A stretch of DNA of 47,280 bases, from NCBI GenBank assembly GCA_026386805.1, contig JAPLMX010000170.1:1-47280 (forward strand). The letters are read 5' to 3'. The notes beneath the pieces were generated by a model. It was not told the DNA's origin. It worked only from the letters and a program-made list of their open reading frames with translations, and did no database searches. Positions 25,747-33,474 of this stretch are shown here, piece after piece. The position numbers were made by a program, and so were the translations under genes. Each line of letters opens with the position of its first letter. The first letter of the stretch is position 1. Origin of the DNA: Phycisphaerae bacterium. Lineage in GTDB: Bacteria; Planctomycetota; Phycisphaerae; Sedimentisphaerales; Anaerobacaceae.

Positions 25747-27138
25747 ATGATGAAAGACCAAGCCCATCACCTTCTGGACCGCCATGCAACGCTTCTGGTC
25801 ATGACGATGTTGGCTCTTGGCGTCGTCCATCCGGCGGTTGCACAGGAGTGGGTCTCGCTGTTCAATGGCAAGGACCTCACCGGCTGGGATGGCGACCCCA
25901 GGCTGTGGTCGGTCAAAGACGGCGTCATTCGCGGCGAGACGACCAAGGAGAACCCTGCGAAGAACAACACGTTTCTCGTCTATCGCGGCGGGCCGCTGGA
26001 TGATTTCGAGCTCAAGATCAAGTTTCGCATCCTGGGCGGCAACTCGGGCATCCAGTACCGCAGCAAGGAGTTCGACAAGTGGCGGATTGGCGGCTACCAG
26101 GCGGAAGTCATAAACGACCAGGCCAGTGCCGGATTTCTCTATCACGAGGCTGGTCGAGGCTCGCTGGTCAATGTCGGCGATTTCGTCGCCGTCGACAAAG
26201 ACGGCAAGAAGCGGGTCGTCGGCAACATCAACGACAAGCAGGCGTTGATCAAGGCCGGCTACTACCAAGAGAAGGACTGGAACGAGTACCACATCGTCTG
26301 CCGGGGCAACCACATCATCCAGTACCTCAACGACTACAAGACCATTGAGCTGATCGACAGCGACCGTGTTGTCGATCCGGGCAATCCCAAGGATCTCCGG
26401 GGCGCGTCGCGAAGCGGTTTGCTGGCGCTGCAAGTTCACGTTGGTCCGCCGATGGTCGTGGAGTTCAAGGACATCCGGGTCCAGCGAATCACGCCGAAGC
26501 CCCAGGATGCCGTGCTTGTCTTCAACGGCCAGAACCTCGAGGAATGGACGACGAATGCCGGCTCGGGTAAGGCCAATAAATGGGCCGTCGGCAAGGCGAA
26601 GCTCGCGGCCGATCCGAAGCAGTTGGATCGCGTCGAGGGCACCGGCGAGATGATCAACCTGTCGCCGGAGCATGGAGCGAGCCAGGACATCTACTCGAAG
26701 GCGAAGTTCGGCGACTGCCGGATCGAGCTGGAGGTCATGGTGCCGCAAGGTTCGAACTCCGGCGTCTACGTGATGGGCGAGTACGAAATCCAGGTTCTCG
26801 ACAGCTACGGCAAAGAGAAGATGGGCAGCGGCGACATGGGCGCGATCTACAACGCCGCGACGCCGTCCATCAACGCCTCGAAGAAGCCGGGCGAGTGGCA
26901 GCAGTATGTCATTGAGTTCAAGGCGCCCCGCTTCGATGCCAACGGCAAGAAGACCCAAGACGCCAAGTTCGTGAAAGTCGAGCTCAACGGCCAGGTGCTG
27001 CACAGGGACCTGGTCATGCCCGGGGCGACCCCCGGTGGCGTCACGGGCAAGGAAGTGCCGGAAGGACCTTTGATGTTCCAGGGCAACCACGGCCCGGTCG
27101 CCTATCGCAATATCGTGGTGACACCTCTATCGAAGTAA
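25747..27138 (+). CDS. Secreted protein with two DUF1080 (3-keto-disaccharide hydrolase) domains
   Basis: A 463-residue protein. The N-terminal hydrophobic segment (TLLVMTMLALGVVHPAVAQ) is a signal peptide. The first DUF1080 domain is at about 36-247 (SLFNGKDLTGWDG, FRILGGNSGIQYRS, GYQAEVIND, VEFKDIRVQ). The second is at about 256-463 (VFNGQNLEEWTTN, VMVPQGSNSGVYVMGEYEIQVLD, SKKPGEWQQYVI, GPVAYRNIVV). DUF1080 members cleave glycosides already oxidised at C3 by Gfo/Idh/MocA partners. Two non-identical domains could serve two substrates, or one could bind and the other cleave. AAGGAGG overlaps the preceding stop codon; it is 3 bases from ATG 25747 and 6 from ATG 25750, so 25750 may be the true start. 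Strong coupling to the upstream gene. Confidence 0.87.
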   Translation: MMKDQAHHLLDRHATLLVMTMLALGVVHPAVAQEWVSLFNGKDLTGWDGDPRLWSVKDGVIRGETTKENPAKNNTFLVYRGGPLDDFELKIKFRILGGNSGIQYRSKEFDKWRIGGYQAEVINDQASAGFLYHEAGRGSLVNVGDFVAVDKDGKKRVVGNINDKQALIKAGYYQEKDWNEYHIVCRGNHIIQYLNDYKTIELIDSDRVVDPGNPKDLRGASRSGLLALQVHVGPPMVVEFKDIRVQRITPKPQDAVLVFNGQNLEEWTTNAGSGKANKWAVGKAKLAADPKQLDRVEGTGEMINLSPEHGASQDIYSKAKFGDCRIELEVMVPQGSNSGVYVMGEYEIQVLDSYGKEKMGSGDMGAIYNAATPSINASKKPGEWQQYVIEFKAPRFDANGKKTQDAKFVKVELNGQVLHRDLVMPGATPGGVTGKEVPEGPLMFQGNHGPVAYRNIVVTPLSK

Positions 27139-27195
27139 GCTTGTGTTGCGCGACACAACTGGATTAGCGTGCCGGCTGTTATCGGACGACGCAAA

Positions 27196-27224
27196 AAAAC
27201 GGCAACTCGCTTGACAGCCGTTTT
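27196..27224 (+). terminator. Hairpin overlapping a promoter, possible terminator of the DUF1080 gene
   Basis: AAAACGGC (27196-27203) pairs with GCCGTTTT (27217-27224), with A- and T-rich ends that could work on either strand. The loop contains the -35 box of the next promoter, so pairing and promoter use may interfere. Confidence 0.35.
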
Positions 27225-27239
27225 GGGTGTCACGATAAT
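27211..27239 (+). promoter_or_regulatory. Near-consensus sigma70-type promoter for the clade C oxidoreductase
   Basis: TTGACA (27211-27216), a 17-base spacer, then GATAAT (27234-27239). That is six of six and five of six matches at ideal spacing. It lies 67 bases before the ATG at 27306, so this gene should have its own transcript. Confidence 0.7.
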
Positions 27240-27305
27240 GACCGGCTAAACTAAAGCAACCGTTATGAACTGTGAAGTTCAACTTATGGAGTAAGAAGAG
27301 ATACA

Positions 27306-28664
27306 ATGAGCGAGCCACAGACACAACAAGGTATAGATCGGCGCAGCTTCCTGCGCTCCACGGCAGCGGTCGGCGCTGGCTTGGCCTTCTCTTCGCGGAT
27401 GTTCGCCGCGGCCAGCGGCGGGGGCAGCGACATCAACGTCGCCCTGCTGGGCGCCGGGACCGAGGGACAAGTTCTGATGGAGGCGTGCCGCAAGATCCCG
27501 AATGTGAAATTCAAGGCCGTCTGCGACATCTGGGAAGCCTACAACCAAAAGCGCGTGGCCAACCTGCTGGGCCGGTATGGGCATAAGTGCAACGCCTACG
27601 TCGATTACAAGGAGATGCTCGACAAAGAGAAGGGCAAGATCGACGCGGTGATCATCGCGACGCCGGACTTCTGGCACGCCGAGCAGGCGATCGCCTGCAT
27701 GGAGGCCGGGCTGCACGTCTACTGCGAGAAGGAGATGTCCAATGATCTGGCCAAGGCCCGGCAGATGGTCGAGGCCCAGAAGAAGACGGGCAAGCTCCTC
27801 CAGATCGGTCACCAGCGACGCAGCAACCCGCGGTACATCCACTGCTATGACAAGCTGATCAAGGAAGCCAAAATCCTCGGCCGGATGACGACGGTGAACG
27901 GCCAGTGGAACCGCTCGGCCCAGGAGCCCCTCGGCTGGCCCAAGAACGCGGTGATGGACGATGCGACCCTGGCCAAGTACGGCTTTAGCTCGATGGAGCA
28001 ATTCCGCAACTGGCGCTGGTACAAGAAGCTGGGCGGCGGCCCCATCGTGGACCTCGGCTCCCACCAGATCGACATCTACGCCTGGTTCCTCGGCACGACC
28101 CCCAAGGGCGTCATGGCCAGCGGCGGTACCGACTACTACGACAAGAAGACGCACGAATGGTATGACAGCGTCCTGACCATCTTCGATTTTGAGACGAAGG
28201 AAGGCGTCGTCCGGGCGTTCTACCAGGTGCTGACGACCAACAGCAATCAGGGCTACTACGAGACCTTCATGGGCGATCAGGGCACTCTGGTGATCTCCGA
28301 GTCGTCCGCGCGCGGGTCGGTCTATCGCGAGAATGGCGCCGGCGTTCCCGACTGGGACAAGTGGGTCAAGCTCGGCTTCATCAAGGAACCGAAGAAAGAA
28401 GAGCCGAAGAAAGAAGCCGGGGCGGCGGTTCTGGACGTGCGGGAGACGATGGCGCCTCCGGCGTATGAGATCCCCGTCACGATGGAAGGCAAGCCCTACC
28501 ATCAGCCGCACCTGGAGAACTTCTTCGACGCCGTTCGCGGCAAAGCCAAGCTCAACTGCCCGGCCGAGATCGGGTACGAGACGGCCGTGATGGTCCTGAA
28601 GGTCAATGAGGCCGTCGAGGCCGCCCGTCGATTGGAATTCAAGCCGGACGAGTTCAAGGTCTGA
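27306..28664 (+). CDS. Tat-exported Gfo/Idh/MocA oxidoreductase, clade C (EKE variant)
   Basis: A 452-residue protein, the thirteenth and most divergent oxidoreductase in the window. DRRSFL (11-16) begins a Tat signal ending SSRMFAAAS. GAGTEGQ (49-55) is the loop, CDIWEAYN replaces CDVD, and the EKP motif reads EKE at 141-143 (CEKEMSND). LQIGHQRRSNPRY takes the place of the MGNQGH strand. GGGPIVDLGSHQIDIYAW keeps the catalytic Asp and His. A lysine/glutamate-rich insertion (KEPKKEEPKKEAG, about 360-375) sits in the C-terminal domain and looks like a surface linker. GGAGTAAGAAGAG precedes the ATG. It has its own strong promoter, so it may be expressed separately from the array upstream. Confidence 0.86.
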   Translation: MSEPQTQQGIDRRSFLRSTAAVGAGLAFSSRMFAAASGGGSDINVALLGAGTEGQVLMEACRKIPNVKFKAVCDIWEAYNQKRVANLLGRYGHKCNAYVDYKEMLDKEKGKIDAVIIATPDFWHAEQAIACMEAGLHVYCEKEMSNDLAKARQMVEAQKKTGKLLQIGHQRRSNPRYIHCYDKLIKEAKILGRMTTVNGQWNRSAQEPLGWPKNAVMDDATLAKYGFSSMEQFRNWRWYKKLGGGPIVDLGSHQIDIYAWFLGTTPKGVMASGGTDYYDKKTHEWYDSVLTIFDFETKEGVVRAFYQVLTTNSNQGYYETFMGDQGTLVISESSARGSVYRENGAGVPDWDKWVKLGFIKEPKKEEPKKEAGAAVLDVRETMAPPAYEIPVTMEGKPYHQPHLENFFDAVRGKAKLNCPAEIGYETAVMVLKVNEAVEAARRLEFKPDEFKV

Positions 28665-28692
28665 TGCCGGGTTTCAGAAACCGTGCGGTTAT

Positions 28693-28785
28693 AGATTGCT
28701 TCGCTGCGCTCGCAATGACAGGCCTGTCATGTCATTGCGAGGAGCGAAGCAAAGCCTGCCCCTGCGAAGGCAGGGGAAGCAATCT
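28693..28785. repeat. Second copy of the TGTCATTGCGAGGAGCG family, arms outward
   Basis: AGATTGCTTCGCTGCGCTCGCAATGACA (28693-28720) is followed by TGTCATTGCGAGGAGCGAAGC (28730-28750), the reverse order of 13811-13888. The second arm is interrupted by a small GC hairpin (CCTGCCCCTGCGAAGGCAGGGG) before the final AAGCAATCT. Confidence 0.75.
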
Positions 28786-28902
28786 CTCTCGCGGAGTGAG
28801 CACGCTTGCGAAATGCGGTGTGCAGACCGCGAGCCGGTTTAGTCTGTAAGTGTCCGAGCGTCCCGGGCTTGGACGAACAGGGGTGTTACACGCTGGAAGG
28901 AT

Positions 28903-30864
28903 GTGGATACCTTGAAGAAGGTGCTCTTTGCCGGATTGTGTTTGTCGTTGGTGCTGGCGTGGTCGATTGCGGCGGGCATTGCGGCAGAACCTGCAACGAA
29001 GGCCGTGACCACCCGGGGGGACGGGACCCGCACCCCGGGCGTCCATCGGATTCCGCTGTATGCAGAGGCCGAGCCGGGCAAGCAGGGCGACAAGATCACT
29101 AAACAGATGGACCCGGCCTTGCCGTTCTCGATGCGGGGCACGTGCTCGGAATGCCACGTCTACAAGCATGACTACGATGTCATCAAGAAGGGCTGGCATT
29201 TCAACGCGACCGATCCGAACGTCCCTGCGGGCCGGCCGGGCCAGCCGTGGATCTATGTCGATGCCGCCACGGGCACGCAAGTCCCGCTCTCCTATCGCGC
29301 GTGGCCCGGGACGTTCAGGCCGGATCAGGTGGGCCTTAGTCCCTTCAAGTTTGCCCAACTCTTCGGCCGGCAGATGCCGGGCGGCGGGGCCGGCGAGATC
29401 GATACGAAGAAGGATGACGAAATCCCGAGGCAGATGGTCTCCGGCAAGCTGGAGATCAACTGCCTGAGCTGTCACGACCGGGACCCCGCCCACGATCAGG
29501 CGGAATATACGGCCCAGGTTAGCAAGCAGAGCTTTCGCTGGGCGGCCACGGCGTCGACGCCTTTTGCGTCCGTCAGCGGCTCGGCCAAAGAGATGGACGA
29601 CACGTTCGACTACCTGATGCCGGACACGGTCACAAACCCCGAGAAAAAGGCCCAAGTTCCGGCCGTGAAATACCAGGCGAATGCCTTCGACGACAAGCAC
29701 CAGGTGTTCTTCAACGTCAGCGGCAAGATCCCGTCGACACGCTGCTACTTCTGCCATTCGGACATCAACGTGGATCAGTGCGGCAACGAGAAGTGGCAGG
29801 GGGATGAGGACGTGCACTTGGCCGCCGGGCTGACGTGCGTCGATTGCCACCGCGAAGGGCTGGAGCACAATACGATTCGCGGCTACGAGGGCGAGGTCAA
29901 CGCCAACGAGATGGCGGCCAAGACAAGCTGCAAAGGCTGCCACCTCGGCGACGAGAACGGCAGTCGGCCCGAAGGGGGCCGGCTCGGGGCGCCCGTCCCG
30001 ACGCACAAAGGGATTCCGACCGTTCACTTCGAGCGACTGGCCTGCACCGCCTGTCACTCCGGCCCCTGGCCTGCTGACACGACGTACCGGGTCAAAACAT
30101 CCCAGGCCCACGGGCTGGGCACACGCACCGTCAACAAATCGCCCACCGCGCTGCCGCACGTTCTCTATCCTGTCTATGTGAAGCAGACTCCGGTGGACGG
30201 CAGCGAGGCCAGCGCTACGCCCGGCAAGATCGGGCCGCACAAGCTGATCTGGCCGGCTTACTGGGGTGCGATGAGCGACAAGGGCGATGTGAAGCCAGTG
30301 GACCTGGAGACCGTCAAGACCGTTGTCGGCTCGGCGCTCAAGGATATCCCCCTGACGGCGGCGGGCGACTGGGCCGAGATCAAAGAGGACCAGGTCGTCG
30401 CCGCGCTCAAGGCACTGGCCGGGTCGGTCAAAGACGCCAAGCCCGTCTACGTCACGGGCGGGACGCTGTACCGTCTGAATGACGGCGGCACGTTGGCTAG
30501 CTACCAGGATCATCCCGCGGCGGCGGCGTATGCTTGGCCGATCGCCCACAACGTCCGGCCGGCGGGCCAGTCGCTGGGCGTCGGCAAATGCACGGTCTGC
30601 CATTCCACGAACTCGGCGTTCCTGTTCGGGAAGGTGGCCGTGGATTCGCCGATTGCCGCAGTCAGCAAGCTGACGAAGGTACAGTATGAATTCGCAAAGC
30701 TGCCTCACAGCCGCACGTGGGCGTTCGCTTGGTCGTTCGTTTTCCGCCCGTGGTTCAAAGTCGTGGCCATCGGCTCGATGGGGCTGATTGGACTCGTTTT
30801 GCTGGTGTACGGGCTGCGGGCGCTGGGCGCGGTTGCCCGGGTGCTGGCCGAACAGGAAAAGTAA
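28903..30864 (+). CDS. Membrane-anchored seven-heme cytochrome c
   Basis: A 653-residue protein with a signal peptide at 4-28 (LKKVLFAGLCLSLVLAWSIAAGIAAE). Seven CxxCH heme c sites start at C81, C187, C281, C312, C343, C381 and C563. A single membrane helix at about 619-640 is followed by a short cytoplasmic tail, placing the heme domain outside the cytoplasm. Such proteins pass electrons between a membrane quinol-linked cytochrome b and periplasmic partners, and the next gene is a b-type cytochrome 23 bases away. The start is uncertain: GTG 28903 is too close to GGAAGG, while TTG 28912 has 11 bases of spacing. It is not recognisable as a characterised nitrite, hydroxylamine or tetrathionate reductase; the substrate is unknown. 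Confidence 0.83.
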   Translation: MDTLKKVLFAGLCLSLVLAWSIAAGIAAEPATKAVTTRGDGTRTPGVHRIPLYAEAEPGKQGDKITKQMDPALPFSMRGTCSECHVYKHDYDVIKKGWHFNATDPNVPAGRPGQPWIYVDAATGTQVPLSYRAWPGTFRPDQVGLSPFKFAQLFGRQMPGGGAGEIDTKKDDEIPRQMVSGKLEINCLSCHDRDPAHDQAEYTAQVSKQSFRWAATASTPFASVSGSAKEMDDTFDYLMPDTVTNPEKKAQVPAVKYQANAFDDKHQVFFNVSGKIPSTRCYFCHSDINVDQCGNEKWQGDEDVHLAAGLTCVDCHREGLEHNTIRGYEGEVNANEMAAKTSCKGCHLGDENGSRPEGGRLGAPVPTHKGIPTVHFERLACTACHSGPWPADTTYRVKTSQAHGLGTRTVNKSPTALPHVLYPVYVKQTPVDGSEASATPGKIGPHKLIWPAYWGAMSDKGDVKPVDLETVKTVVGSALKDIPLTAAGDWAEIKEDQVVAALKALAGSVKDAKPVYVTGGTLYRLNDGGTLASYQDHPAAAAYAWPIAHNVRPAGQSLGVGKCTVCHSTNSAFLFGKVAVDSPIAAVSKLTKVQYEFAKLPHSRTWAFAWSFVFRPWFKVVAIGSMGLIGLVLLVYGLRALGAVARVLAEQEK

Positions 30865-30887
30865 CCGTCCTTGGGGAAGTGGATAGG

Positions 30888-31538
30888 ATGTTTCAGACGA
30901 TCGCCGATATCGCTCTTGTGCTGACATTTATGGGTGTTGCCGCTCACTGGGTCCTGGTCCCGACGGGGGGGCCGCGTAGCGCGGTTCAGGGTGGGGTCCA
31001 CGTATTCAGTCTGCTGCTGATCGAGCAGAGGTCCAGCCTGCTGGGGGCTTTGAAGAAGCTGGCGTACCTGGTAGCGCTGGTCTGCTTTGTCGTGCTGGTG
31101 ATCACGGGCTTTTGGCCGTTGCTGGTGCGGGGGGAGCACATCGGTGGCTTTCTCATGATGATCCACGCGACGTTCGCCCCGATTTTTGCGCTGTGCTTGG
31201 CCATTCTGGCCGTCACCTGGGCCGGTGGCAACCGCTTCACGGCCGACGATTGCCCCTGGCTTCAGCGGCTGCTCCGCCGCACGACGCGGCTGCGCGTCCC
31301 GGCCGATGACAAGCCGATCCCGTACTCCGTGCTCGGGTACAAAGCGACGTTCTGGGTGCTGATGTTCCTGGCGCTGCCGCTGATCCTGTCGGTCGTGATC
31401 AGCATGTTCCATATCCTGGGAACGAGCTGGCAGTATTTTACGATGGCGGTCCATCGCTGGACGGGCTTGGTGTTCGTGATCGTGGCCATCCTCCACACGT
31501 ACCTGGCGATCCGAACGCGGATGGTGCACGAGCCGTGA
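30888..31538 (+). CDS. Cytochrome b (b561/formate dehydrogenase gamma-like) membrane subunit
   Basis: A 216-residue protein with about five membrane helices (2-24, 58-78, 89-116, 155-180, 189-210). Histidines suited to bind two hemes b are in WVLVP-preceding AAHW (H20), MMIHAT, VHRW and ILHTYL. It resembles the di-heme quinol-linked cytochrome b subunits of formate dehydrogenases, Ni-Fe hydrogenases and thiosulfate reductases. It directly follows the seven-heme cytochrome gene with a 23-base gap, so the two likely form a quinone-to-periplasm (or reverse) electron-transfer complex. GGGGAAGTGG precedes ATG 30888; the longer open frame upstream overlaps the cytochrome c gene and is not used. Confidence 0.82.
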   Translation: MFQTIADIALVLTFMGVAAHWVLVPTGGPRSAVQGGVHVFSLLLIEQRSSLLGALKKLAYLVALVCFVVLVITGFWPLLVRGEHIGGFLMMIHATFAPIFALCLAILAVTWAGGNRFTADDCPWLQRLLRRTTRLRVPADDKPIPYSVLGYKATFWVLMFLALPLILSVVISMFHILGTSWQYFTMAVHRWTGLVFVIVAILHTYLAIRTRMVHEP

Positions 31539-31830
31539 GTACGCCTCCATTTTTCTCTTTCACAACGAAGAGACGGGCTGTACACTGTCAGACTCAGTAG
31601 GGTCCGGCGTCGGTCGGTTTTGACGCCAGTGCGGGTTTCGTGAACACTGGCACACGGCTTGCCAGGAGCCGCAGGGAGAAAACGCGTGCACAAGAACATC
31701 GCTCTAATGGGTGAGGGGACCAATTCTGCGAGCGCACTTCCTCTGTCGTTAAGGCAGTCTGTCTGCCGATTCAATACGTCACCTGCGTTGCGCAGGCATG
31801 GATGGAGATAAAGAGATAGGAGAGCCGATC
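31539..31830. other. Gap between the cytochrome b and permease genes
   Basis: 292 bases. A small hairpin with GCCAGTG/CACTGGC arms lies at 31625-31651. No gene, good promoter or dispersed repeat was recognised. The last 20 bases hold the ribosome binding site of the permease gene. Confidence 0.4.
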
Positions 31831-33213
31831 ATGAGCAACCCAGCGTTACCAAGTTACGTGAGTATGGCCAAACCGAATCCAGCCACGAATCGGGCGCCTT
31901 GGTACAAGAACACGGCCCCCACCTATGCGGGGATCTTCCTGTGGTTTGTGTTCTGGAGCCAGGCGCCAAGCGGCGGCTCCGGCATACCGGGTGGCGTGTT
32001 GTCGCAGGGGGTTGGCACGGCCCTTCTGGGGCTGGTCGTCGCGGCGCTGCTGTGCCACTTCCTCTTCTACCTCGTTCCGGGCCTGCTTGGTCTGAAGACC
32101 GGTCTGCCGCTGTATGTGGTCGGCACCTCGACCTACGGGACGCAGGGCGGCTTCCTCATGCCGGGCTTTCTCATGGGTGTTCTCCAGTTCGGCTGGCTCG
32201 GTGTCAACGCATTCTTCTCCGCCCAGGCTTTGTCGCCGCTCGTTGGCGATAGCGCTGTGGGGGTGAAAGTAGTGGCGATCCTTTGGGCCGCGTTGGCGGC
32301 ATTCGTTGGGCTCAAGGGCATTCAGTATGTCGCGAAGATCGCCACCTTTCTGCCGTTGATCCCCATTGCCATCCTGGTCATCCTGCTGGCCAAGACGCTC
32401 GGCGGGATGGGCAGCTTCGACTCTCAGAAGCTGGTTGTGGCTGCTACCGCAGCGGGCGCAAAGGGCACCGGTCTCGATTTCCTCGGGGTGATGGCGCTGA
32501 GCATGTCATTCGTCATTGGTTTCTTCGCCACGGCCGGTGCTGCCGGTGTGGACTTTGGCACGAACAGCAAGGATGAGAAGGACGTCCAGATGGGCGGCCT
32601 TGTGGGTATTGCCCTGGCCAGCATTGTCTCCGCGGGAGCGGCCATTCTGATCGCCGCCGGCGCTTTTGGCTTGACGGGAAATTATGGCATGAACCCGGCC
32701 GATCCCAAGTTTATGGGAGGCATCATGGGGTCCCAGGGCGCAGGCGTCGTCATGGGCGTGCTGTTGGCGATTGCGGCCTTCCCCTCGGCCTGTTTCTCCG
32801 CGTTTATTGCCGCCAACAGCTTCAAGACCACCTTGCCGACAGTGAACCCGTTCGTTTCGGTGGGCATTGGCACGATCGTCAGCATCATTCTTGCAGTGAC
32901 GGGCTGGGCGGGCAGGGCCGGCGCGGTGTTCACCGTGATCGGCGCATCGTTCGGTCCGATCTGTGGGGCCATGCTGGTGGACTATGTCCTCGCGGGCAAG
33001 AAGTGGGCCGGGCCGCGCCAGGGCTGGAATGTGGCGGGCTGGGTCTCCTGGGCCATCGGGTTCATCGTGGGAATCGCTCCGTTGGTGGGAATCGCCAACA
33101 TTCCGGCGGCGCCTCTCGTGGCGTTTATCGTTGGCGCCGTCCTGTACTTCGTTCTTGCGAAGGCCGGGCTGGAGCCGCCGGTGGTCGCGATGCCGTCCGC
33201 AGCCACGAAGTAG
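31831..33213 (+). CDS. NCS1-family (cytosine/purine permease-like) transporter
   Basis: A 460-residue, highly hydrophobic protein with about 12 membrane helices and a short cytosolic N-terminus that includes NRAPWYKNTAPTYAGIFLW, the NCS1 entry segment. The segments GLPLYVVGTSTYGTQGGFLMPGF and FVIGFFATAGAAGVDFGTNSKDEKD match CodB-like carriers, which import nucleobases or related rings by coupling to cations. The substrate here could be a nucleobase, hydantoin or a different solute; sequence alone does not decide. GGAG before ATG 31831 sets the start. It is followed by a strong terminator, so the gene ends its transcript. It is the only transporter gene near the oxidoreductase locus, but a link to sugars is not supported by the family. 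Confidence 0.78.
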   Translation: MSNPALPSYVSMAKPNPATNRAPWYKNTAPTYAGIFLWFVFWSQAPSGGSGIPGGVLSQGVGTALLGLVVAALLCHFLFYLVPGLLGLKTGLPLYVVGTSTYGTQGGFLMPGFLMGVLQFGWLGVNAFFSAQALSPLVGDSAVGVKVVAILWAALAAFVGLKGIQYVAKIATFLPLIPIAILVILLAKTLGGMGSFDSQKLVVAATAAGAKGTGLDFLGVMALSMSFVIGFFATAGAAGVDFGTNSKDEKDVQMGGLVGIALASIVSAGAAILIAAGAFGLTGNYGMNPADPKFMGGIMGSQGAGVVMGVLLAIAAFPSACFSAFIAANSFKTTLPTVNPFVSVGIGTIVSIILAVTGWAGRAGAVFTVIGASFGPICGAMLVDYVLAGKKWAGPRQGWNVAGWVSWAIGFIVGIAPLVGIANIPAAPLVAFIVGAVLYFVLAKAGLEPPVVAMPSAATK

Positions 33214-33259
33214 TGAGAAGAGGCCTCGTCACGGTCTCACGAGTGCAAAGGGTACTGGT

Positions 33260-33295
33260 GCAGGGACTCGACACAGGTCGAGTCCCTGCTTTTTT
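33260..33295 (+). terminator. Rho-independent terminator of the permease gene
   Basis: GCAGGGACTCGAC (33260-33272) pairs perfectly with GTCGAGTCCCTGC (33277-33289) around an ACAG loop, followed by six T. Confidence 0.92.
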
Positions 33296-33345
33296 AGGAG
33301 CGTAAGGCCGCTGAAAATGTGTAACAAAATGGCCGGCGGCGCAAC

Positions 33346-33374
33346 TTGACAACGGACGGGGGGGCCGATAGGAT
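33346..33374 (+). promoter_or_regulatory. Sigma70-type promoter for the discoidin-agl23-apbE group
   Basis: TTGACA (33346-33351), a 17-base spacer and TAGGAT (33369-33374). It lies 100 bases before the ATG at 33475, just after the permease terminator. Confidence 0.5.
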
Positions 33375-33384
33375 GCCTCTTTTC

Positions 33385-33397
33385 GTCCGATTCGGAC
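33385..33397. promoter_or_regulatory. Short dyad after the promoter, possible operator
   Basis: GTCCGA-T-TCGGAC is a perfect palindrome about 10 bases after the -10 box, near the expected start of RNA, where a repressor could act. It could also be chance in GC-rich DNA. Confidence 0.25.
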
Positions 33398-33474
33398 CGG
33401 AAAGGTGTTTCACAAGGTGAGACAGTCGAGGTAGAGTGAAGAATACATAGGTTTCGTGAGAAGAGGTTAGGCAA

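Noticed and set aside
31831-33213. The NCS1-type permease as a sugar transporter for the oxidoreductase locus
   Set aside because: The family carries nucleobases and related rings. It has its own terminator, and nothing but proximity ties it to sugars.
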